Origin: Paraclostridium tenue
Lineage (GTDB): Bacteria; Bacillota; Clostridia; Peptostreptococcales; Peptostreptococcaceae
Assembly: GCF_039521565.1 (NCBI RefSeq)
Contig: NZ_BAAACP010000008.1
Coordinates: forward strand, 62,001 to 126,000
Reading direction: 5' to 3'
DNA length: 64,000 nucleotides
Below are positions 18,184 through 26,137 of this stretch, one piece after another. How positions within the stretch are numbered: the stretch's first letter is position 1; every line of letters starts with the position of its first letter. The notes beneath the pieces were generated by a model, which made no database searches, was not told where the DNA came from, and worked only from the letters and a program-made list of their open reading frames with translations. The translations under genes were made by a program, and so were the position numbers.

Positions 18184-19196
18184 AAGATAATAAGTTAATA
18201 AACAAACTAAGTAAAAATATTGTGCCTATAACTTTTTTAATTTTAGCTATAGTAGGAATCATTTTATCTGATGTAAGTTTAAATCTTATGACAAATGAGC
18301 TATATAGAAGAATAATAAGAAATACAATAATGATACTAGCACTAATAGTTCCTATAATGGCAGGAATGGGAATAAACTTTTCTATTGGAATAGGGGCATT
18401 ATGTGCACATTTTAGTAGTATTATAATTGTTAGCATGGATATAAAAGGTATAGCCTCATTTATATTAGTTGTAGCTATGAGTATAGTACTAGCATTTATC
18501 TGTGGTAATATAATAGGATTTATACTAAATAAATCTAAAGGTAGAGAAATGATAACTAGTTTAGTTATAGGCCTTTTGGGAACTAGCTTATATAATATTG
18601 TGTTTATGGTAGGTTATGGAACTATAATAAAACCTAAAAATGACTCTATGTTATTATCTAATGGTATAGGTGTTCAAAGTATGGTTGATTTATTTAGATT
18701 CAAAGAGGTTATAATACAATACCCATTTATACCAATATTATTTATTATTTTAGTAACTTTATTTATTGTATACATAACGAACTCAAAGCTAGGAGTTAAA
18801 CTTAAAGCTATAGGTGAAAATATGAAAACTGCATACTCATTAGGTATAGAGGTGGATAAGTGCAGAAGATATGCAATCGTTATATCAACTGTTATAGCAG
18901 CAATTGGTCAGCTTATGTTTATATTTGATATAGGGACATTAAATGTCTACACAGGACACTTAAATGTAGATGTATTTGCATGTGCATCTTTACTAGCAGG
19001 TGGAGCAACTTTAGCAAAAGCAAATTTAAAAAATGCATTTTTTGGAGTTATACTTTTCCATACATTGTTTATAGTATCTCCATTAGCTGGTCAAAATTTA
19101 TTTTCAAATGCAGCCTTAGGAGAGTATTTTAGAAGTTTTATAGCATATTCAACAATAATATTCTCACTTATAATGAATATGAGAAACGAACAATAA
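18156..19196 (+). CDS. ABC importer permease 2 (BMP/RbsC-type)
   Basis: 346 residues. Starts 28 nt inside the previous gene with GAGGGAGGAG upstream, so the two permeases are coupled. The coupling loop AIGENMKTAYSLGIEVDKCR and the end motif CASLLAGGATLAKANLKN align with permease 1, showing a paralogous pair. About nine to ten membrane helices. The last codons and the sequence just after the stop form the first copy of a 32-bp direct repeat found again 2.5 kb downstream. Confidence 0.85.
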   Translation: MEKAKTKSIKDNKLINKLSKNIVPITFLILAIVGIILSDVSLNLMTNELYRRIIRNTIMILALIVPIMAGMGINFSIGIGALCAHFSSIIIVSMDIKGIASFILVVAMSIVLAFICGNIIGFILNKSKGREMITSLVIGLLGTSLYNIVFMVGYGTIIKPKNDSMLLSNGIGVQSMVDLFRFKEVIIQYPFIPILFIILVTLFIVYITNSKLGVKLKAIGENMKTAYSLGIEVDKCRRYAIVISTVIAAIGQLMFIFDIGTLNVYTGHLNVDVFACASLLAGGATLAKANLKNAFFGVILFHTLFIVSPLAGQNLFSNAALGEYFRSFIAYSTIIFSLIMNMRNEQ

Positions 19197-19215
19197 TTAA
19201 TATATAGATATAAAG
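19184..19215 (+). repeat. 32-bp direct repeat, copy 1
   Basis: Begins AAACGAACAATAATTAATAT and ends in AAAG; covers the last codons of permease 2, its stop and the approach to its terminator. Copy 2 at 21693-21724 is identical. Confidence 0.85.
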
Positions 19216-19240
19216 CATCCATTAATTTGGATGCTTTTTT
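19212..19240 (+). terminator. Rho-independent terminator of the DUF3798 ABC operon
   Basis: AAAGCATCCA / TGGATGCTTT (19212-19221, 19228-19237), T6. Confidence 0.9.
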
Positions 19241-19272
19241 AGTTTTTAGTTTGAAATTCTAAAACTTATTGA

Positions 19273-19333
19273 TTTTAGTGTATATAACAATACCTTAGGT
19301 TATTTTCATTTGTTATTGCTATATACACTAAAA
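19273..19333. repeat. 14-bp perfect inverted repeat between convergent genes
   Basis: TTTTAGTGTATATA (19273-19286) and TATATACACTAAAA (19320-19333) enclose 33 nt, with five further pairs after one mismatch. No U-tract. Possibly a bidirectional stop or the scar of a small inverted-repeat element. Confidence 0.6.
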
Positions 19334-19394
19334 CCATATAATATTTATATTTTAGTTTTGAATAATAATTAAAAAAATTATTGTACCTTAATTT

Positions 19395-20378
19395 CTAGTT
19401 AACTGAATAAGTTACTAACTCATTTTCTCTGACATTTTCTAAAGAGAATTCCATTGTATCTATACGATTAAAAACACGTAAATATAATTTTCCTAAAGTT
19501 TGGTCATATGCACACATATAACTTGTAAAATCTGAATCATCTTTATCTTCAAAAAAACGTACAGCTCCCCTTGGAACCCAAACAGAATTTAAAACACTAA
19601 ATAATTGACTTGGAGCTTCTTCATCACTAACTTCTCCTATAAGATTTCTTAAATATGCTGCACGTACAAATCTTGATGGTGAAGTATAATCTCCTGGTAA
19701 TCCAAGCATACCTGAACCATTTGAAATTGGTGTAATTACTGTTTTATTATTTAAATGATTTTGGTTTCTATTAAATCCTTGTACTTGAACATAATTTCCT
19801 AAATTAGTCATATGCCAATCGAATGTTGGATCATTAGTCATTACACCTACATTATTATCAAAAACTCTAAAACGTCCATTATTTATTGGTTCTAATACAA
19901 CTGAATTACCCATTTTGTCTGTAAAAGTATAATGAGCAGTTATAGGGTTACCTTTACCTAACTCTCCTAATGAAGGAATATCGTCACCAGTAACGACAAC
20001 TTTTGATATGTTTTCTTTTATTTCATTAACATTTTCAAAGTTACTTAAAATCCAAGGAATTATTTCACCACTATTAATAGCTGTAAGTCCTTCCTTTTCT
20101 ATATTATCTTTTTTATCCCATGTACATGCATTTAAAAATAAAAGTCCTCCAGCAAGCCCTTTTTCATTTACTCCATCAAAAAATAAAGTAGAGTCTGATA
20201 AAGTTATACCTAAAAAAGCATATTTTGTTTTCCATGGTTTACTTTGTGTGTCTAAAGTGAAATTTTTAGGAACAATAGTTACTTTTGAATCAATATCAAA
20301 TGGATTAAAAGAAGTATCTAAAGTTCTTCCCCAATAAAAATTATTTTTGTTACTTGAAATGTGAACATGTGTACACAT
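19395..20378 (-). CDS. Choloylglycine hydrolase family amidase (penicillin V acylase-like)
   Basis: 327 residues starting Met-Cys: after Met removal Cys2 is the N-terminal nucleophile. Arg18 and Asp21 (WGRTLD) and the Asn motif VMTNDPTFDWHMTNLGNY complete the Ntn-hydrolase active site, and SRFVRAAYLR supplies the Arg near 237-240. Where bile salt hydrolases have an Asn-Phe-Pro loop, this protein has GLAGGLLFLNAC, closer to Gram-positive penicillin V acylases, but without their Tyr at position 82. No signal peptide, so cytoplasmic. It cleaves an amide of some acylated amino acid; bile salt deconjugation is possible but not supported by the loop. TAGGAG precedes the ATG. Confidence 0.85.
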   Translation of the reverse strand: MCTHVHISSNKNNFYWGRTLDTSFNPFDIDSKVTIVPKNFTLDTQSKPWKTKYAFLGITLSDSTLFFDGVNEKGLAGGLLFLNACTWDKKDNIEKEGLTAINSGEIIPWILSNFENVNEIKENISKVVVTGDDIPSLGELGKGNPITAHYTFTDKMGNSVVLEPINNGRFRVFDNNVGVMTNDPTFDWHMTNLGNYVQVQGFNRNQNHLNNKTVITPISNGSGMLGLPGDYTSPSRFVRAAYLRNLIGEVSDEEAPSQLFSVLNSVWVPRGAVRFFEDKDDSDFTSYMCAYDQTLGKLYLRVFNRIDTMEFSLENVRENELVTYSVN

Positions 20379-20533
20379 TTAAATCATCTCCTATCGAGTT
20401 ATTATAACATTTTTATATCCTAAATTATCCACTTTAAACAGAAACTAACTAAGTAACTTTAAGTGAATTTTTAAAACTATTACTTTTTTCATAACCTCAT
20501 TTGATTATTGATACTTTTCGAACATAAAAAATA

Positions 20534-20591
20534 GCTACAAGAAATTAATACAAACTGAATAATTGTTTCAATTTGATTAATTTTTTGTAGC
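20534..20591 (-). terminator. Long hairpin terminator of the 68-residue gene (minus strand)
   Basis: Arms 20534-20549 and 20576-20591 (GCTACAAGAAATTAAT / ATTAATTTTTTGTAGC, one G-T pair), with a second inner stem CAAACTGA / TCAATTTG. On the minus strand it is followed by TATTTTTTA. Confidence 0.7.
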
Positions 20592-20676
20592 GTTTGATTT
20601 ACTTATATTTATGTAATATTGTTTTAATATTAAAATTTATCTTATTTTAATTTTTAATATAGATATTGTATTTTTA

Positions 20677-20883
20677 TTAATCCCTAATAATAATGTTTAA
20701 GGTTTTAAATCTATAATCAAATGATAGATTTGCTATCTCATACTCTCTACCTTTATCCTCAATAGTGTTGGACACATTAATTGCTGCTATCTCAGATGAA
20801 TTTAACTTTTTAGGAAATTCATATATATCCTCCCCTGTACTTTCTTTTTTTAATATAACTTTACATAAGTTTAAGTCAGTCAT
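20677..20883 (-). CDS. Small protein, unknown
   Basis: 68 residues from the ATG at 20883 with AAAGGGGAG upstream; an in-frame TTG six nt earlier lies too close to that site. The sequence runs MTDLNLCKVILKKESTGEDI and ends in FKTLNIIIRD with alternating hydrophobic residues, suggesting a small beta-rich domain. No signal peptide or membrane helix. No family recognised. Its upstream region is duplicated as a 54-bp tandem repeat. Confidence 0.5.
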   Translation of the reverse strand: MTDLNLCKVILKKESTGEDIYEFPKKLNSSEIAAINVSNTIEDKGREYEIANLSFDYRFKTLNIIIRD

Positions 20884-20910
20884 TCCCAATCTCCCCTTTA
20901 ACTTTGTATG

Positions 20911-21018
20911 TTTATATATATAATACCATATTTAAGTCTAATACATCTAACCATTTTAATATTGTTTATATATATAATACCATATTTAAGTCTAATACAT
21001 CTAACCATTTTAATATTG
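20911..21018 (-). repeat. 54-bp tandem duplication upstream of the 68-residue gene
   Basis: Two exact 54-bp units (20911-20964 and 20965-21018), each beginning TTTATATATATAATACCATA and ending in TTTTAATATTG; a partial third copy of the first ~10 bases follows. On the minus strand each unit has a TGGTATTAT -10-like element, so the repeat probably duplicates a promoter. The rest of the region up to 21330 is A+T-rich with nothing else recognisable. Confidence 0.8.
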
Positions 21019-21344
21019 TTTTTATATATAAATTTCCTAATTGGTATTTTTAATAATTGATATATTAACATTAATTTAAAGTTCAATCTATAAAAATATA
21101 TAAATTTTAATATTAAAGTGATGAGATTAGCTTTATTAAAATTACTAGTATTTTAATTTTAATTACAAAAATATTGTATTAAAGGATTTAAGGGTAATAA
21201 GGGTATTATATATGTTATAACATTTGTAATTATTAACTATAAAAAAAGAGTATCTAAGCCAAGGTGATTTTTTTATTTTATTTATTTGAAAAATTTTTAA
21301 AAATAGTGTTTAATTTAATTAAAACAAGGTATATATATAATATA

Positions 21345-21497
21345 GAAAACTAAACAAATCAGATTTTAGATTAAAAACAGATCTCCTTAAGGAGATAAAT
21401 ATCCTGAGAGCTTAAATGCTATTTGCAGTGAGACTCTAAAAAGGTTAATTATTTATAATAGAGAATCTAAATTTGATTTATTTAGTTTTCTTTTTTA
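21345..21497 (+). ncRNA. Putative structured RNA (about 150 nt) with terminator-like closing stem
   Basis: A 5' arm (21345-21372) and 3' arm (21464-21490) pair over about 27 bp with one C-A mismatch, one G-U and one bulge: GAAAACTAAA...TTTTAGATT against AATCTAAAT...TTTAGTTTTC. The 3' arm runs directly into CTTTTTTAT, so the molecule ends like an intrinsic terminator. Inside are a perfect hairpin ATCTCC-TTAA-GGAGAT (21381-21396) and further stems (GAGAG/CTCTC). TATAAT at about 21335-21340 sits just before the 5' arm. It does not match the aptamer cores I can recall (TPP, SAM, purine, glycine, c-di-GMP, cobalamin). It may be a small RNA or a cis leader for the peptide gene at 21607. Confidence 0.5.
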
Positions 21498-21606
21498 TAT
21501 AACTATCAAAAATGTAAGAATTATTTAAGTTTAGTGCAAGGCTTTTTTAAGGGTCAGCATATATAATATACTTATCAAATAAATAAAACATTGGGAGTGA
21601 TTATAT

Positions 21607-21705
21607 ATGACAATAATATTAGGAAGTTTAATGATAGTACCATTTATATTAGCAGCAGGAGCTGGGTTATTAGAAAATCAATTAGAAAGTATAAACGAAC
21701 AATAA
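21607..21705 (+). CDS. 32-residue single-helix membrane peptide
   Basis: Starts MTIILGSLMIVPFILAAGAG, one hydrophobic helix, then a short polar tail ending in NEQ. GGGAGTG lies 8 nt before the ATG and a terminator follows. Its last codons and downstream bases are the second copy of the 32-bp repeat shared with the permease 2 end. Size and hydrophobicity resemble small membrane toxins of type I systems; the structured RNA just upstream on the same strand would be the candidate regulator. Function is inference only. Confidence 0.55.
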   Translation: MTIILGSLMIVPFILAAGAGLLENQLESINEQ

Positions 21706-21724
21706 TTAATATATAGATATAAAG
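21693..21724 (+). repeat. 32-bp direct repeat, copy 2
   Basis: Identical to 19184-19215; covers the end of the 32-residue peptide gene and the approach to its terminator. Confidence 0.85.
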
Positions 21725-21750
21725 TACTCGCTTAGGTGGGTACTTTTTTA
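21721..21750 (+). terminator. Rho-independent terminator
   Basis: AAAGTACTCGC / GTGGGTACTTT with two G-T pairs, loop TTAG, then T-rich. Confidence 0.85.
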
Positions 21751-21879
21751 TGTGTAAAATAATATAAATATTTAATAATATTAGAATTATTTTAAAGTGA
21801 TATGCGAATTTTTACAAATTTTGACAATGAATAGTGATAATATGATATAGAAATTTGTCTAAATTTAGGGAGGATTTAT

Positions 21880-22638
21880 ATGACTGAAAAACAAAATTTA
21901 ACTGGAGAAGAAAAAAATTTATCTAGTGAAAAACAAGATGCGAAAGAAGTAATAAGTGAAGTAAAAGAGGATGAAAATAGTAAAATAAAAAAAGTATTAA
22001 AAAATACAAAATTAAGAGCTCTATTAAATCATTTTGGAGGCTTTTTAGTTGGGCTTTTTGTTGGTTTAATGATTATGTGGCTTGGAACAATGGATACTTT
22101 CGATAATAATAGAAATTTAACTACTCAAAACGCAGATCTACAATCACGAATAGATTACTTAGACTCACAACTAGATGAAGCAAAGCCATGGTTTGATATG
22201 AAGGATGAAGAAAAAAGAAAAATAGAAGAGAAAAATGCTAAGGTAGAAGAAGAAAAAAAAGCTGAGGAAGAAAAAAAAGCTGAGGAAGAAAGGTTAGCTA
22301 AAGAAGAGCAAGAGAAGAACAAATACAACACGGACTTAACATATAATGAAATAGCTAGAAATCCAGAACAAACATTACTTAAAAACTGTAAATTTACAGG
22401 TAAAGTAGTTCAAGTATTAGAAGGAGAAGGACATAATAATTTAAGGGTAGCTATAAATGATGATTACAACAAAATTATGTTAGTGGAATATGACCCATCA
22501 ATATTAAATAGTAGGATACTTGAAAATGATAATGTGACACTTTATGGAACAAGTGCGGGAACTACATCATACACAAGCACATTAGGTCAAAAAATAACTA
22601 TTCCAGCAATGGTTGCTGAAAAAATAGATATAAATTAA
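21880..22638 (+). CDS. Membrane-anchored coiled-coil protein with C-terminal OB-like domain
   Basis: 252 residues. Cytoplasmic N-terminus, one membrane helix at about 52-70 (GGFLVGLFVGLMIMWLG), a coiled coil rich in Glu/Lys/Ala that includes a duplicated EEEKKA unit at about 122-145, then a folded C-terminal domain of ~90 residues (TYNEIARNPEQTLLKNCKFT, GKVVQV, VTLYGTSAGTTSYTST). That domain occurs in many clostridial lipoproteins and surface proteins and looks like a small OB-type beta barrel. No enzymatic motif. AGGGAGG ribosome site; strong terminator after it. Confidence 0.7.
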   Translation: MTEKQNLTGEEKNLSSEKQDAKEVISEVKEDENSKIKKVLKNTKLRALLNHFGGFLVGLFVGLMIMWLGTMDTFDNNRNLTTQNADLQSRIDYLDSQLDEAKPWFDMKDEEKRKIEEKNAKVEEEKKAEEEKKAEEERLAKEEQEKNKYNTDLTYNEIARNPEQTLLKNCKFTGKVVQVLEGEGHNNLRVAINDDYNKIMLVEYDPSILNSRILENDNVTLYGTSAGTTSYTSTLGQKITIPAMVAEKIDIN

Positions 22639-22656
22639 AAAGTATAAGTTTTTTAG

Positions 22657-22684
22657 AGCACTTACATCAAGTAAGTGCTTTTTT
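22657..22684. terminator. Terminator between convergent genes
   Basis: AGCACTTAC / GTAAGTGCT (22657-22665, 22671-22679) and T5. Confidence 0.9.
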
Positions 22685-22706
22685 ATAGGAATATCTAACG
22701 TTGAAA

Positions 22707-23285
22707 TTATGATTTATACTTAGCCTTTGATATCAATTGAGTCATTGTACCCATAGGACAATAAACACACCAAGATCTAGGCTTATACAAAATCATAGTA
22801 ACTACACCAAGAATAGTAGAAGTAACCATCATACTATAAAATCCAAATGCAAACTGAGCAACCCATGGACTAACCATAGAAGTATTAACCCAGTTCCAAG
22901 GTAACTTAAAAGACCAAAGTATCTGTATAACTTCCTTTAACTCACTAGCACCACTAAAAACTAAGTAAGTATTAAACAACATAACAAAAAACATACTCAT
23001 AAAAAATGTTAAAAATCCATACCTAAACCACTTACTTCTCAAAAATATAGGAATATTTTTATTTCTAGATAAATTTAACTTACTTCCCATAAGATTAAGT
23101 AACTGACCCCTACCACAGTAAGCATTACAATAAGCTTTACCACCACCAGCTATAGAAATAATTAGTGGTATTAAAAAGCATAATAACCCTAACCAAGCAA
23201 ACAATATATTAAAAATGCCTAAAAACAAATAAGTTAAACTCAATATCCACATATAATCTTTAAAATTTTTCTTATTCTTTTTCAT
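22707..23285 (-). CDS. NapH-like 4Fe-4S membrane protein
   Basis: 192 residues with about five membrane helices. Two cysteine motifs CNAYCGRGQ and CVYCPMGTM are those of the NapH/NosR/CcoG polyferredoxin membrane family, where they interact with Fe-S clusters or quinol-linked electron transfer. The C-terminal double ferredoxin domain found in full NapH is missing but is supplied by the small ferredoxin gene 2 nt upstream. Probably a membrane electron-transfer module; the redox partner is not in the window. Confidence 0.75.
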   Translation of the reverse strand: MKKNKKNFKDYMWILSLTYLFLGIFNILFAWLGLLCFLIPLIISIAGGGKAYCNAYCGRGQLLNLMGSKLNLSRNKNIPIFLRSKWFRYGFLTFFMSMFFVMLFNTYLVFSGASELKEVIQILWSFKLPWNWVNTSMVSPWVAQFAFGFYSMMVTSTILGVVTMILYKPRSWCVYCPMGTMTQLISKAKYKS

Positions 23286-23287
23286 AA

Positions 23288-23497
23288 TTACTCATCAATC
23301 TCCATCATTTTAATTTCTATTACAGATGCAGGGCAAACTTTAGCACATTTACCACATCCAACACATCTACTTAAATTTATTTTTGCAAATACACCTTGTT
23401 CAATATTTATAAGTTGTAAAGGGCAGACCTTAACACAAGTACCACAGGCAACACAATAGTCTTTATCTACTACTGTTTTCTTTTTATTTTTTAACAT
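23288..23497 (-). CDS. 2[4Fe-4S] ferredoxin
   Basis: 69 residues from the ATG at 23497, which has GGAGGG 7 nt upstream. Two classical cluster motifs: CVACGTCVKVCP (Cys15, 18, 21, 25) and CVGCGKCAKVCP (Cys45, 48, 51, 55). Cotranscribed with the NapH-like gene, to which it likely donates or from which it accepts electrons. Divergent from the MocR regulator at 23655, which may control the pair. Confidence 0.88.
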   Translation of the reverse strand: MLKNKKKTVVDKDYCVACGTCVKVCPLQLINIEQGVFAKINLSRCVGCGKCAKVCPASVIEIKMMEIDE

Positions 23498-23654
23498 TAC
23501 TAAACCCTCCATATATATTATTTAATTAAATTATATTAATTCGATTTTAAAAGATATGTAACTATATCACTTAAATAGATAATTATCAAAAAGCTTTTAA
23601 TTGCAAAACATATACAATAATTGATATTATAGTAAGTAACAGTGAGGTGATAAA

Positions 23655-25115
23655 TTGTTATTTTCAGACTTAAAATTAAATGATAAGGAACCAATTTACA
23701 TACAAATAAAAAATTACATAGATATTATGATAAACAAAGGTTTAATACCAAATAACAGTAAGTTACCTTCTACAAGGGAGCTTAGTCAATTTTTAAATGT
23801 AAGTAGAAACTCTATAATATCAGCCTATGAAGAATTAAAAGCTGATGGAACAATATACTCAGTTTCAGGTAAAGGAACTTTTGTAAATCACAAAAATACT
23901 ACTTTAAATAATTCTTGGAATATAGATTTTGAAAGCTTTGAAAATGAATATAGTAAAATAGCAAATGAAATGGATATTGTAAAAAGTGAAATACCTTGGA
24001 GATCTGATTTAATATCTTTTAAAAGTATATCTCCAAATGGTGATTTATTTGATATAGATGAACTTAAAAAATCTTTTTTAAATAGGATAGCATTAGAAGG
24101 ACATAAAATACTAAATTATGGTTATGCACAAGGCTATAAGCCACTTATAGATTATTTATTAAGCTATATGAATACAAAAGGGGTAGACACTACAAATAAA
24201 GATATATTAATAACAAATGGATTTACAGAAGGGCTTGATTTATTATTATCTTCTTTTACAGAAAAAGGAGATTATATAATATGCGAAAATCCAACTCACA
24301 ATACAGCAATAAAAATATTTAAATCATTAGGATTAAATATAGTGGGTATAGATATAAATAAAGATGGTCTAGATTTTAAAATGCTAGAAGAGAAGCTAGA
24401 TAGTTTAAAAAATGAAAAAAATATAAAAATAAAATTTGCATATATAACTCCGTCTTATCATAATCCAACAGGAACAGTTATGAGTCCAGAGGATAGATAC
24501 AAATTTTACAACTTAATGAAAAAACACAATATAGCTATAATAGAAGATGGATTTAATGAAGAATTATTATATTCAAGTTCTCATATATTCCCAATAGCAT
24601 CATTAGATAATCTAAATAATGGTGTAATATATATAGGAAGCTTTTCAAAGATATTATTCCCAGGACTTAGAATTGGATGGATATTATGCGATAAAAAAGT
24701 TATATCAAGACTTGAAAGTGTAAAAAGATGTAAAAGTATACATGTATCTTTTTTAGACCAAGCGATATTATATGATTATTTAAGTAATGGAGCTTTTGAT
24801 AAATATGTAAAAAAGATTAAAAAGTTTTATGGTGATAAATTTAACTTTACATATGATTGTGTTAAAAAGTATATTCCTAATGATTATGTATTAGGTGAAG
24901 GTGGACTTCATATTTTTATTAAATTAAAAAATATAGATTCAAGAAAATTATTAAATAAATGCTACGAAAAGGGCGTAATATTTATGCCTGGAGATATATT
25001 TTACACAGATGATAAAGGAAAGGACACATTAAGATTAGGAATTTCAAGACTTTCTTTAGAAGATATAGAAAAAGGAATAAAAATAATTGGAGATAGTATA
25101 AAAGAATTAAGTTAA
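23655..25115 (+). CDS. MocR/PdxR-type regulator (GntR HTH fused to aminotransferase domain)
   Basis: 486 residues from a TTG start with GTGAGGTG 6 nt upstream. Residues 1-75 are a GntR winged helix (LPSTRELSQFLNVSRNSIISAYEELKADGT split as SRNSIISAYEELKADG). The rest is a type-I aminotransferase fold with the PLP-binding Lys in GSFSKILFPGLRIGW and the ITPSYHNPTGTVMS loop. MocR proteins use PLP as a sensor of vitamin B6, GABA or related metabolites rather than as a catalyst. Its target may be the divergent ferredoxin operon; the shared intergenic region is 157 nt. Confidence 0.88.
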   Translation: MLFSDLKLNDKEPIYIQIKNYIDIMINKGLIPNNSKLPSTRELSQFLNVSRNSIISAYEELKADGTIYSVSGKGTFVNHKNTTLNNSWNIDFESFENEYSKIANEMDIVKSEIPWRSDLISFKSISPNGDLFDIDELKKSFLNRIALEGHKILNYGYAQGYKPLIDYLLSYMNTKGVDTTNKDILITNGFTEGLDLLLSSFTEKGDYIICENPTHNTAIKIFKSLGLNIVGIDINKDGLDFKMLEEKLDSLKNEKNIKIKFAYITPSYHNPTGTVMSPEDRYKFYNLMKKHNIAIIEDGFNEELLYSSSHIFPIASLDNLNNGVIYIGSFSKILFPGLRIGWILCDKKVISRLESVKRCKSIHVSFLDQAILYDYLSNGAFDKYVKKIKKFYGDKFNFTYDCVKKYIPNDYVLGEGGLHIFIKLKNIDSRKLLNKCYEKGVIFMPGDIFYTDDKGKDTLRLGISRLSLEDIEKGIKIIGDSIKELS

Positions 25116-25134
25116 AGTTTTAATTATTTTAAAT

Positions 25135-25170
25135 TTCTTAATGGATATTTTTAAAAATATCCATTAAGAA
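25135..25170. terminator. Perfect 16-bp hairpin between convergent genes
   Basis: TTCTTAATGGATATTT / AAATATCCATTAAGAA with loop TTAA; the stop codon of the minus-strand cyclase lies in its right arm. Confidence 0.8.
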
Positions 25171-26030
25171 ATAGTATCTTTATCTTTTTTAGATCTATAT
25201 AATTTATCATCAACTAATTTCAATGCTTCATTAAAATTTATATTGTCTTTATTTAAATGAGTTATACCAAAACTGCAAGTAACATTAATTTTATTATCTT
25301 CATGTATAAAATCTGTATTTTTAATAAGAATTTTTAAATTCTTAATTATCTTATAAGTTTCTCTGACAGAAACGTTTTCGATAACGGCTATAAATTCATC
25401 TCCACCATATCTACAAGTCCAGCCATTAAAAGTTTTAATATAATTATCTAATAAATGGGCAACTTCTTTAATAACATAATCACCGCATAAATGCCCATAA
25501 GTATCGTTAATAGATTTAAACTTATCAATATCTAACATTACTAAGCTAATTGAAAAATCTGATTTGGATAAATTTTCTAAAGCAACTGGGAGATGTTCAT
25601 CTAGATATCTTCTATTAAAGATTTTAGTCAACTCATCTGTAATCACAATAGTATTAAGTCTATCTATTTCGCGTTTGAGCTCGTCAATTGTTTTATCTTT
25701 GTAAAGAGAAAGCATAGTATCATTAGTCACATCCTTTATAAGTTCAATAACATAATTATTTTCATTTAATTTAAATGGTGCAGCTATTATCATATATGTT
25801 TTATCTCCTAAAGTCTCTAATTTAGTAAATGAAGCGTTTTCATTTAAAGCCCTCATAGAGATACAATTAGAACATGGAGTTTGATTTTTCCAATAATCAT
25901 AACATTTATGACTTTCTGTGGGTCTAATAGTATTATCAAAGTTTATAATTCTTTTATTTTTAGGATCAATTATTCTTTGAATTATAAATACATTCTTCAA
26001 AACCTCAATGCTATTATCTGCAAGAGTCAA
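25164..26030 (-). CDS. Diguanylate cyclase with Cys-containing sensor domain
   Basis: 288 residues, TTG start with AAGGAAGTG upstream. N-terminal ~105 residues form a PAS-like domain with a Cys cluster (HKCYDYWKNQTPCSNC: Cys43, 53, 56), known from clostridial regulators and suited to bind metal or sense redox. A coiled stretch leads to a complete GGDEF domain: TDELTKIFNRRYLDE and RYGGDEFIAV with GGDEF at 209-213. No RxxD inhibitory site is seen just before GGDEF. Expected to make c-di-GMP in the cytoplasm in response to the sensor. Confidence 0.88.
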   Translation of the reverse strand: MTLADNSIEVLKNVFIIQRIIDPKNKRIINFDNTIRPTESHKCYDYWKNQTPCSNCISMRALNENASFTKLETLGDKTYMIIAAPFKLNENNYVIELIKDVTNDTMLSLYKDKTIDELKREIDRLNTIVITDELTKIFNRRYLDEHLPVALENLSKSDFSISLVMLDIDKFKSINDTYGHLCGDYVIKEVAHLLDNYIKTFNGWTCRYGGDEFIAVIENVSVRETYKIIKNLKILIKNTDFIHEDNKINVTCSFGITHLNKDNINFNEALKLVDDKLYRSKKDKDTIS

Positions 26031-26137
26031 AAAAATTTCACTTCCTTTCTTATAACAACCCTACTAAATATTATAAGGGGTTAACTATTTATTTGCAAAT
26101 TTTAGGATATAATAGTTATTTTTTACAAATAAGTAAA

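Noticed and set aside
20911..21018. CRISPR array
   Set aside because: Two directly abutting 54-bp units with no spacers and no cas genes.
20898..21086. Minus-strand frame with repeated peptide (YGIIYINNIKMVRCIRLK)
   Set aside because: Its peptide repeat is only the translation of the 54-bp DNA tandem repeat; no ribosome site.
21345..21497. TPP riboswitch, because CTGAGAG is present
   Set aside because: The second conserved TPP element and the thi genes are absent.
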